Shown here in pieces: positions 7,651 through 13,172 of a stretch of 13,331 bases of DNA (the stretch's first letter is position 1; each line of letters opens with the position of its first letter). Position numbers and translations under genes: made by a program. Source of the DNA: Bryobacterales bacterium. GTDB lineage: Bacteria > Acidobacteriota > Terriglobia > Bryobacterales > Bryobacteraceae. Under the pieces are notes generated by a model. It was not told the origin of the DNA, ran no database searches, and was given only the letters and a program-made list of their open reading frames with translations. Where the stretch lies: contig PLGA01000505.1 in the NCBI GenBank assembly GCA_003139735.1, positions 4,558-17,888 on the forward strand, written 5' to 3'.

Positions 7651-7679
7651 ATGATGGCACACTCAGCCCGTCCCGTCAA
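7651..7679 (-). promoter_or_regulatory. Candidate sigma-70 promoter for the kinase-regulator unit
   Basis: On the minus strand TTGACG (complement 7674-7679) is followed after exactly 17 bp by CATCAT (complement 7651-7656), matching the -35 well and the -10 at four of six bases. Transcription would start near 7644. That leaves a very short leader before ATG 7638 or about 18 nt before ATG 7626, and would exclude the GTG at 7662. The tandem repeat lies directly upstream of the -35. This is a pattern match only. Confidence 0.4.
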
Positions 7680-7705
7680 CGTCCAGCCAATTCGTCCAGC
7701 CAATT
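7680..7705. repeat. Perfect tandem 13-bp direct repeat
   Basis: CGTCCAGCCAATT occurs twice head to tail (7680-7692 and 7693-7705) without mismatch; a partial CGTCAA precedes it at 7674. It sits in the divergent control region, immediately upstream of the candidate -35 of the kinase promoter, where an activator would bind. The arrangement is suggestive of a two-site operator, but a simple duplication is also possible. Confidence 0.85.
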
Positions 7706-7711
7706 CTCTGG

Positions 7712-7728
7712 CCTGACGAAACGTCAGG
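7712..7728. promoter_or_regulatory. Dyad operator 1 (perfect inverted repeat, candidate enhancer site)
   Basis: CCTGACG-AAA-CGTCAGG has perfect 7-bp arms and a 3-bp spacer, with core CTGAC-N5-GTCAG (7713-7727). Its centre (7720) lies about 118 bp upstream of the start predicted for the sigma-54 promoter at 7812, a usual position for an NtrC-type activator site. A second, imperfect copy follows 23 bp downstream. Confidence 0.7.
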
Positions 7729-7735
7729 AGGTTGC

Positions 7736-7750
7736 CTGACATTTTGGCAG
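7736..7750. promoter_or_regulatory. Dyad operator 2 (imperfect copy)
   Basis: CTGAC-ATTTT-GGCAG repeats the core of operator 1 with one arm mismatch (GGCAG for GTCAG). The centres are 23 bp apart, about two helical turns, so two activator dimers would bind on the same DNA face, as enhancer-binding proteins often require. The longer direct repeat GCCTGAC (7711 and 7734) is part of the same pair. Confidence 0.6.
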
Positions 7751-7811
7751 TTCGAGGCCTGTGCGGTTTGCAGAATTCGGGACTTTCGGGCGCTTTTCTT
7801 CGTTTTGGGCG

Positions 7812-7827
7812 TGGCCGCTTACGTGCC
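7812..7827 (+). promoter_or_regulatory. Candidate sigma-54 (-24/-12) promoter
   Basis: TGGCCGCTTACGTGCC carries the invariant GG (7813-7814) and GC (7825-7826) at the exact sigma-54 spacing (consensus TGGCAC-N5-TTGCW). TGGC is perfect, and TGC is present at the -12 element. Transcription would begin near 7838, just upstream of the AAGGAG ribosome site of the gene at 7857. The neighbouring sigma-54 activator gene and the upstream dyads make this the most plausible promoter of the redox operon. Confidence 0.6.
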
Positions 7828-7856
7828 TAGATGCGCTGCTGTAAGGAGACCACCTC

Positions 7857-8183
7857 ATGGAAATGTTGCTGATGGGAGCGTGCTTGAGCTTATTCGGGTT
7901 GGCGGTCACGTGTCTCGCATTCGGCGCGGCGACTCGCACGGAGGAGCCTTCCGCCGTCGAAGCCAAACCGGCTGTCGCCAAGGCGGCCGCGGCCTCGCCA
8001 GCTCGGTTCTTCGTTAGCCCGGCGATCATCCCGATGGCCGAGCACGCACAGGTTCCAATAGAAGCTCTTCTGCTCCAGATCGAGAGCCACGTAAGGCTGG
8101 AACAGGCGGCCGCGGAGTCGTTCCTGCAAACTCCCACGCCGGCTCTGTTGCACTGCAAGACTATCTCTCCGTTGGTGAACTGA
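7857..8183 (+). CDS. Small membrane-anchored protein of unknown function
   Basis: A 108-residue protein that I do not recognise. Residues 3-24 form one hydrophobic helix (LLMGACLSLFGLAVTCLAFG) that would anchor it in the inner membrane or act as a signal peptide. An Ala/Pro-rich linker (31-50) follows, then a conserved-looking segment with an amphipathic helix (about 66-90, VPIEALLLQIESHVRLEQAAAESF) and a tail ending LLHCKTISPLVN with a single C100. There is no heme, Fe-S or catalytic motif. AAGGAG at 7842-7847 is a strong ribosome site for ATG 7857. It is the first gene behind the candidate sigma-54 promoter and 13 bp before the next gene, so it is probably translated with the redox operon and may serve as an assembly or membrane-targeting factor; that role is a guess. 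Confidence 0.65.
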   Translation: MEMLLMGACLSLFGLAVTCLAFGAATRTEEPSAVEAKPAVAKAAAASPARFFVSPAIIPMAEHAQVPIEALLLQIESHVRLEQAAAESFLQTPTPALLHCKTISPLVN

Positions 8184-8196
8184 AGGGCGGCCTGCC

Positions 8197-8667
8197 ATGA
8201 CGAGCGGACAATCGGAACTCTTGAAAGGACTTCCGCCCCCCGAGGCGGACCGAGTCTTGTCCCTGGGCAAGCGGCTCACCTTGACCAGCGGCGCGGAGTT
8301 ATTCCACATGGGAGCGCCGGCCGACAGCCTCTACCTGGTTTCCCGGGGCCGCATCAAACTGACCCTTCCCATGCAGATCCGCGGCAACCAGCAGGATGTC
8401 TTCGTGGAAGAGCGGACTCCCGGCGAAACCGTCGGATGGTCCGCGCTGATTCCGCCGCACCAGTTTACGCTCACGGCCACGGCGCCCTTGCAGACGGAGG
8501 TCATCGCCTTTTCCCGCGAGACCCTCCTGGCGCATTGCGCCGCGTTTCCCGCCATCGGCTATGCCATCTCATTGAACCTGGCGGCCGTGGTCGGACAACG
8601 CCTGCAGCTTTTCCAGGCCATGTGGCTGCGCGAAATGGAGCGCATGGTGGAATTGCGTTGCGCCTGA
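8197..8667 (+). CDS. Crp/Fnr-type cyclic-nucleotide-binding domain protein without HTH
   Basis: A 156-residue protein made only of a cNMP-binding-type beta-roll (about 8-125) and the following long C-helix (about 125-150). It ends at ELRCA, where Crp/Fnr regulators would continue into a winged-helix DNA-binding domain; that domain is absent and is not found in another frame downstream. Family features include FHMGAPADSLYLVSRGRIKL (36-55) and PGETVGWSAL (75-84). The phosphate-binding cassette has W81 where cAMP-binding proteins have Glu, and no Arg in HQFTLTATA, so classical cAMP binding is doubtful. It lies 13 bp after the previous gene and 16 bp before the tetraheme cytochrome gene, so it belongs to the electron-transfer operon. 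It may act as a ligand-sensing partner protein rather than a transcription factor. Confidence 0.82.
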   Translation: MTSGQSELLKGLPPPEADRVLSLGKRLTLTSGAELFHMGAPADSLYLVSRGRIKLTLPMQIRGNQQDVFVEERTPGETVGWSALIPPHQFTLTATAPLQTEVIAFSRETLLAHCAAFPAIGYAISLNLAAVVGQRLQLFQAMWLREMERMVELRCA

Positions 8668-8683
8668 GCCGGGGGATTGCTCC

Positions 8684-9211
8684 ATGAGACTGGCAATCCT
8701 GATTCTCCTGGGTATCGCCGCTTCGGGAGCGGCAAGCGATCCTAAAGCGCCGTTCGCGCCCGCGGCAAGCGCCGAGCGGCCCGCTGGGGAACGCCTCGAC
8801 GTGCCCGCGCCGCCATTCAGCGAGGGGATTTTCCCGTGCAGCAACTGCCACGCCAGCATGCCGGTGAACCGCACCCGCCGGACCCTGACGGACATGCACA
8901 CCGACATCGTCCTGAAGCACGACGAAGCGCACCGCTGGTGCCTGGATTGCCATGACGCCACGAATCGCGATTTTCTCCACCTGGCGAGCGGCGAGCGCGT
9001 GGCCTTCACCGAGTCTTACCTGCTGTGCGGGCAGTGCCACGGGGAGAAGTTGCGCGACTGGCGGGCGGGCGTGCATGGCCGCCGCACCGGAAACTGGAAC
9101 GGGACCAAGGGTTACCTGTTGTGCGTGCATTGCCATAGCCCGCACCAGCCGCGCTTCCGCGCATTGGCCCCGCTGCCTGCGCCGGCGCGGCCCGCGCGGC
9201 CGGGCGATTAG
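8684..9211 (+). CDS. Periplasmic tetraheme cytochrome c
   Basis: A 175-residue secreted protein with a signal peptide (about 1-18, LAILILLGIAASGAAS) and four heme c attachment motifs: CSNCH (52-56), CLDCH (86-90), CGQCH (115-119) and CVHCH (147-151). Additional histidines (H72, H79, H83, H99, H131, H154) are available as distal axial ligands, so most hemes could be bis-His and low potential. The C-terminus is a Pro/Ala/Arg-rich tail. GGGGGA at about 8670-8675 precedes ATG 8684. It sits between the cNMP-domain gene and the Fe-S gene. The order cytochrome, Fe-S protein, NrfD protein resembles the DsrJ/DsrO/DsrP, Hmc and Cbc-type quinone-linked modules, so it probably passes electrons between the membrane complex and the outer-membrane partner. 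Confidence 0.92.
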   Translation: MRLAILILLGIAASGAASDPKAPFAPAASAERPAGERLDVPAPPFSEGIFPCSNCHASMPVNRTRRTLTDMHTDIVLKHDEAHRWCLDCHDATNRDFLHLASGERVAFTESYLLCGQCHGEKLRDWRAGVHGRRTGNWNGTKGYLLCVHCHSPHQPRFRALAPLPAPARPARPGD

Positions 9212-9219
9212 GCCGATAT

Positions 9220-9227
9220 GGAGAAGG
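9220..9227 (+). promoter_or_regulatory. Ribosome binding site deciding the Fe-S gene start
   Basis: GGAGAAGG lies 5 bp before ATG 9233 and inside the reading frame that starts at the upstream ATG 9218, which itself lacks a good site. This favours initiation at 9233. Confidence 0.6.
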
Positions 9228-9232
9228 CTTCC

Positions 9233-10111
9233 ATGGAAACGGACGGCAAGACCACCAAACCAACTCGCCGTATGTTCGCTTCTCAGGCTGCCGCCCTCGC
9301 CGCCGGGTGGGTCCTCACTGCGTGCGGGCCCAAACGCCTGTATGAAGCGCCGCGCGCCCAGTTGAAGAAGGCCATCGAGGACATGGAACGCCAGTACCGC
9401 GAGCGCCTCGGGGTGAACGTCTCGGTTTCGGACGCGCCGCCGATTCCGGGCGTGGAGTTCGCCTATGCGCTGGACCTGTCGCGCTGCATCGGATGCCGGC
9501 GCTGCGTCTATGCATGCGTGAAGGAAAACAACCAGTCGCGCGATCCGCAGATCCAGTGGATCAAGGTGCTCTCCATGGAGAAGGACAAGGGCATCGATTT
9601 CTCCGCCGCGGACCCCTATTACGCGCCCGCTGAGGTCCCCGAGGAGGGGCATTTCTACGTCCCGGTCCAGTGCCAGCAGTGCCGCAACTCGCCCTGCACC
9701 AAGGTATGCCCGACCGGCGCCACCTGGACGGAAAAAGATGGGATCGTGGTGATCGACTACGACTGGTGCATCGGCTGCCGGTACTGCATGGCGGCCTGTC
9801 CCTACGGCGCCAGGCACTTCAACTGGGCCGAGCCCGAAATCCCGAAAGCCGAGATCAACCCCAACACCCACTACCTGGGCAACCGGCCGCGGCCCAAGGG
9901 CGTAGTGGAGAAGTGTACTTTCTGCATCCAGCGGACCCGCGCGGGGCGCTATCCGGCGTGCGTCGAGATATGCCCGGTGGGCACCAGGAAATTCGGCAAC
10001 CTGCTCGATAAGGACAGCGAAATCCGCTACATCATCGAGCACAAGCGAGTGCTCGTTCTGAAAGAGGAACTGAACACGGCGCCGAGGTTCTTCTACTTCT
10101 ATGCCACTTGA
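9233..10111 (+). CDS. Four-cluster [4Fe-4S] ferredoxin-type subunit, Tat/lipoprotein signal
   Basis: A 292-residue electron-transfer subunit of the DsrO/HmcB/NrfC type. The N-terminus has a twin-arginine-like TRRMF (11-15), a hydrophobic stretch and a lipobox-like LTAC (C31), so it is predicted to be exported folded and lipid-anchored on the periplasmic side. Sixteen cysteines in four groups would bind four [4Fe-4S] clusters: C85/88/91/95, C147/150/155/159, C179/182/185/189 and C228/231/243/247 (cluster partners may be exchanged between groups as in this family). It overlaps the NrfD gene by 11 bp, indicating tight co-expression. It would relay electrons between the NrfD protein and the tetraheme cytochrome. 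An ATG at 9218 would add five residues. No molybdopterin catalytic subunit is nearby, so it serves a pure electron-transfer complex. Confidence 0.9.
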   Translation: METDGKTTKPTRRMFASQAAALAAGWVLTACGPKRLYEAPRAQLKKAIEDMERQYRERLGVNVSVSDAPPIPGVEFAYALDLSRCIGCRRCVYACVKENNQSRDPQIQWIKVLSMEKDKGIDFSAADPYYAPAEVPEEGHFYVPVQCQQCRNSPCTKVCPTGATWTEKDGIVVIDYDWCIGCRYCMAACPYGARHFNWAEPEIPKAEINPNTHYLGNRPRPKGVVEKCTFCIQRTRAGRYPACVEICPVGTRKFGNLLDKDSEIRYIIEHKRVLVLKEELNTAPRFFYFYAT

Positions 10112-11375
10112 CAATCCAGCACAATTCATTCGCCGGTTCCTCGGCTTTGCGCGCGGAAGCGTCCGGCTCATCCTGCGGGGAAACCGGGCCTACCGGCTGT
10201 GGCTGGCGGCGCTGGGCGTGCTGATCGTCTCCGGAGCGCTGGCCTATGCCAACCAGGTGCGCAACGGACTCGCCTTGACCGCCATGCGCGACCAGGTGAG
10301 CTGGGGCTTCTACATCGGGAACTTCACGTTCCTGGTGGGCGTGGCGGCCGCCGCCGTGGTGCTGGTTATTCCCGCTTACGTCTACGACTGGAAGCCCATT
10401 CGGGAAATCGTCCTCTACGGGGAACTGCTGGCCATCAGCGCCATTATGATGTGCCTGATGTTCGTGATGGTCGATATCGGGCGGCCCGACCGTTTCTGGC
10501 ACCTGATTCCGCCAATGGGCCATCTCAATTTCCCGAGCTCGGTGTTGGCGTGGGACGTCCTGGTGCTCAACCTCTATTTCCTGGTGAACTTCGTGGTGGC
10601 GACGCACATTCTGTACCGCGCTTTCCATGGGCGCAAGTATGCGAAACGGCTGGTGATCCCGCTGGTGCTCTTGTCCATACCGATGGCCGTGGGGATTCAC
10701 ACCGTCACTGCATTTCTGTACAACGGGCTGGTGGCGCGCCCGTATTGGAACTCGTCCATCCTGGCGCCCCAGTTTCTCGCCTCGGCGTTCTGCTCCGGGC
10801 CCGCGATTCTGTTGGTTGTGGTGCAGGTGCTGCGCCGGTTCACGCGGTTTGAGATTCGTGACGAAGCGATCTGGAAAATTGCCGAGCTCATGGCCTATGC
10901 CATGTTCCTGAATCTCTTCCTGCACGGCGCGGAAGCCTTCAAGGAGTTCTACTCCGGCGGGCAGGACGTCTTGTACACGCGCTATTGGTACCTGGGACTG
11001 AACGGCCACCACACGCTGGTTCCCTACGCCTGGTCGGCGGTGGGGCTGAACCTGCTGGCCTTCGCCCTGTTTATCGTACCGGCCGCGCGCCGCAACTGGG
11101 TGATCTTGAATATCGGATGCATCGCCACCTATGCTGGCGTGTATATCGAAAAGGGCATGGGCCTTATTATTCCCGGCCTGACGCCCGACGCTCTCGGAGA
11201 AATCTACGAGTACTACCCGTCCGTCACGGAATTGCGGGTCGCGGCGGGCATCTTCGCGGTGGGCTTTCTGGTGTTCACTTTGATGCTGAAGGTGGCCGTG
11301 CCGATATCGCTCGGCGAGTTCACGGAAAAGAAGGAGACGTCAGATCTAGCGAGCGTCGCATGGGCTGGACACTGA
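10101..11375 (+). CDS. NrfD/DsrP/HmcC-type quinone-interacting membrane subunit
   Basis: A 424-residue integral membrane protein with about ten hydrophobic segments (roughly 33-50, 72-95, 104-124, 148-172, 184-205, 222-245, 260-278, 304-328, 333-352, 379-400). Family hallmarks are SWGFYIGNFTFLVG (68-80) and DIGRPDRFWHLI (125-136), typical of NrfD-like proteins of the DsrP/HmcC branch. These proteins bind menaquinone/menaquinol without hemes and hand electrons to, or take them from, the Fe-S partner. The 11-bp overlap with the Fe-S gene and the preceding tetraheme cytochrome complete a minimal quinone-periplasm oxidoreductase. Direction of electron flow is not determined by sequence. It ends 96 bp before the start of the heme-barrel gene. 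Confidence 0.9.
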   Translation: MPLDNPAQFIRRFLGFARGSVRLILRGNRAYRLWLAALGVLIVSGALAYANQVRNGLALTAMRDQVSWGFYIGNFTFLVGVAAAAVVLVIPAYVYDWKPIREIVLYGELLAISAIMMCLMFVMVDIGRPDRFWHLIPPMGHLNFPSSVLAWDVLVLNLYFLVNFVVATHILYRAFHGRKYAKRLVIPLVLLSIPMAVGIHTVTAFLYNGLVARPYWNSSILAPQFLASAFCSGPAILLVVVQVLRRFTRFEIRDEAIWKIAELMAYAMFLNLFLHGAEAFKEFYSGGQDVLYTRYWYLGLNGHHTLVPYAWSAVGLNLLAFALFIVPAARRNWVILNIGCIATYAGVYIEKGMGLIIPGLTPDALGEIYEYYPSVTELRVAAGIFAVGFLVFTLMLKVAVPISLGEFTEKKETSDLASVAWAGH

Positions 11376-11410
11376 CGGCGCAAGGCCTGTAATAAGAGGC
11401 AAGACTTAAC

Positions 11411-11421
11411 GGAGTTATACT
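11411..11421 (+). promoter_or_regulatory. Possible -10 element of an internal promoter
   Basis: TATACT at 11416-11421 matches a sigma-70 -10 at five of six positions, in the 96-bp gap before the heme-barrel gene, but there is no recognisable -35 at 16-18 bp. The gap is much longer than the others in the operon, so a secondary promoter is possible but weakly supported. Confidence 0.25.
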
Positions 11422-11460
11422 GGCATCAACTGGATGCGGTGTTAGCAGGGACTCCAAACC

Positions 11461-11468
11461 GGAGAGGG
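11461..11468 (+). promoter_or_regulatory. Ribosome binding site deciding the heme-barrel gene start
   Basis: GGAGAGGG sits 3 bp before the ATG at 11472. The frame is open further upstream to a TTG at 11439, but that start has no such site and would put eleven charged and polar residues before the signal peptide. Confidence 0.7.
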
Positions 11469-11471
11469 ATA

Positions 11472-13121
11472 ATGCAGCGAAAACACCATAGAATTCTCAA
11501 GACGTTATTGCCCGGCGTTATTGTGGGGGCCGGGATTTTGCTGTTGGCCTCTTCGCACAAGGGCTACGCGATCCCGCCATTCGCGCGAAAGTATCAAACG
11601 TCCTGCCAGACGTGCCACCTCGATTTTCCAAAGCTGAACGATTTCGGCAAGGCGTTTAAGGACGCGGGGTTCAAGTTTCCCGCCGACGACGAGACCTATA
11701 TCAAAGAGCCGCCCGTGCTGCTAGGCGCTCCCGCGAATAAAGACTCCTTTCCCAATTCGGTGTGGCCGGGCGAGGTTCCCGGCTTGCCTCCGGTGGGACT
11801 TCGATACAACCAGTTCTTTCAATACACGGGATCGAACCGGAACCAGTTCGACGCGCTGGCCACGCCGGGCGCCGCGCCCGGACTGGTTCCGGCGACGGAT
11901 TTTCAAGCCGGGTTATTCAGCATCTTTACCGCGGGTAATTTTGGAAGCGGCATCGCATGGTGGGTGGACGACGACATCAGCGTCTCCGGCGACAACAGCG
12001 CGGGCGCGTTGGGAGACGCCTATCTTAAGTTCGTCGACATCGGACGGTTCATCAAACTGCCGAAGGACTCGCTGTCTCTCCGCGCCGGGCAGTTCGAGCT
12101 GGACTTGCCGGTCACGCAGGCGCGATCAATCAATCTGAGTCCTTACGACATTTTTCAGGAAGCCAATGTCGGCGCGGCGATTCCGGGGGCGATGCAACAG
12201 AACGTCGGCAATCAGTATACGTTCGCCGATGCGGCGCGGGGCATCGAGCTTAGCGGCGGCCATTCCTACGGCGGGTACCACTACTCGGTCGCGGTTTTCG
12301 ATCAGAATACGACAGGAATCTCTCAGTCCTCGAATTCGTTTCCGTACGTGCCTTCCGCCACTGGCAGCGCAGGCGGGGGGGTGGGCTTCAGTTCCGATTC
12401 CAGCATGAAGAACGTCTATGCCCGGGCTTCCTACCGCTTCAATCTGGAGCGCGATCCCAAGAGCCGGCGCGCCATTCAAGCCGCCGGCGCGACCGGACCT
12501 CACGATCACACGTACTTGAACTTCGGGACCTTCTACATGTACGGGGACTCGCTGCAGAGGTTTACCGGAGCGACGGTGGGAGGCATCACCGAGGTCCTCA
12601 GTAACCGCGAGCCGTATTATCGCGCCGGCGGCGACTTCAGCTTCAACTATCGGACGTTCAACGTGTACGGCCTGTACATGTATGCTCGCGACTCCGACAA
12701 TTTGCCGATGGATGCGACGGGCGCGCCGATCCCGTTGCCGCTGAGCGGCTCCCCGACGCCCGCCGGCTTTGTGCGAGGTCTTCCCGCCACCTTCAGCGGA
12801 GGCTTCGTTCAAGCCGACTATCTGGTGCACCCGTGGTTGATGGCGATCGCGCGCTGGGACCAGGTAAACTCCTCGGCGGATCGCATCAACGGCCTGGCGT
12901 TCGCGACGAACACGTCGTATTTCGCGCCTTACAGTTCGAGCCGGGACCGGTTTACCCCCGGCGTGCAGTTCTTCATTCGCGCCAACATCAAGGCTTCCTT
13001 CGAATACCAGATCCGACCGCGGCAGTTTGTGACCGTCGGGAGCCTTGCCAACGGCAATCCGGTTGCGCTGAATCCGTTCCGCGTCAATACGGCGGTCTTC
13101 GCGCTCGAGTTCGTGTACTGA
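11472..13121 (+). CDS. Outer-membrane heme c / beta-barrel fusion (cytochrome-porin-like)
   Basis: A 549-residue secreted protein. The signal peptide (1-33) has a basic start, a hydrophobic core LLPGVIVGAGILLLA and likely cleavage after YA. The mature N-terminus reads IPPFARKYQTSCQTCH (34-49), giving one heme c motif (C45-C48-H49), followed by FPKLNDFGKAFKDAGFKF. The remaining roughly 470 residues look like a porin-sized beta-barrel: many amphipathic aromatic strands (KNVYARASYRFNL, TYLNFGTFYMYGD, FSFNYRTFNVYGLYMYA, FSGGFVQADYLVHPWLMAIARWDQV) and a final strand ending ALEFVY. The pattern CxxCH, PxL, then FGxxFK, before a single barrel recalls Cyc2-type fused cytochrome-porins, which carry electrons across the outer membrane in iron oxidisers; the relation is inferred from motif order. 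It lies behind the NrfD gene and would complete an inner-to-outer-membrane route. Confidence 0.82.
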   Translation: MQRKHHRILKTLLPGVIVGAGILLLASSHKGYAIPPFARKYQTSCQTCHLDFPKLNDFGKAFKDAGFKFPADDETYIKEPPVLLGAPANKDSFPNSVWPGEVPGLPPVGLRYNQFFQYTGSNRNQFDALATPGAAPGLVPATDFQAGLFSIFTAGNFGSGIAWWVDDDISVSGDNSAGALGDAYLKFVDIGRFIKLPKDSLSLRAGQFELDLPVTQARSINLSPYDIFQEANVGAAIPGAMQQNVGNQYTFADAARGIELSGGHSYGGYHYSVAVFDQNTTGISQSSNSFPYVPSATGSAGGGVGFSSDSSMKNVYARASYRFNLERDPKSRRAIQAAGATGPHDHTYLNFGTFYMYGDSLQRFTGATVGGITEVLSNREPYYRAGGDFSFNYRTFNVYGLYMYARDSDNLPMDATGAPIPLPLSGSPTPAGFVRGLPATFSGGFVQADYLVHPWLMAIARWDQVNSSADRINGLAFATNTSYFAPYSSSRDRFTPGVQFFIRANIKASFEYQIRPRQFVTVGSLANGNPVALNPFRVNTAVFALEFVY

Positions 13122-13132
13122 CTTTGCGGCAG
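13118..13132. promoter_or_regulatory. Third CTGAC-N5-GGCAG dyad
   Basis: CTGAC-TTTGC-GGCAG has the same core as operator 2 at 7736-7750. It overlaps the stop codon of the heme-barrel gene and lies 41 bp before the ATG at 13173. It may be another site for the same regulator, although no correctly spaced sigma-54 element follows it. Confidence 0.4.
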
Positions 13133-13172
13133 GAGTTTGCAGACATTGAAACATGAGGGGAATACACAGACG

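Noticed and set aside
7756..7771. GGCCTGTGCGGTTTGC as a sigma-54 promoter
   Set aside because: The GG to GC distance is two bases too long; the element at 7812-7827 has the exact spacing and a better position.
8501..10171. 556-codon open frame on the minus strand
   Set aside because: It is antisense to the tetraheme cytochrome and Fe-S genes, whose heme and cluster motifs are unmistakable; no domain or ribosome site supports the reverse frame.
11421..11437. Possible sigma-54 element TGGCAT...GC before the heme-barrel gene
   Set aside because: The GG to GC spacing is two bases too long; sigma-54 spacing is strict.
13128..13140. Possible sigma-54 element GGCAG...TTTGC before the last gene
   Set aside because: Spacing is one base too short, so it is kept only as part of the third dyad observation.
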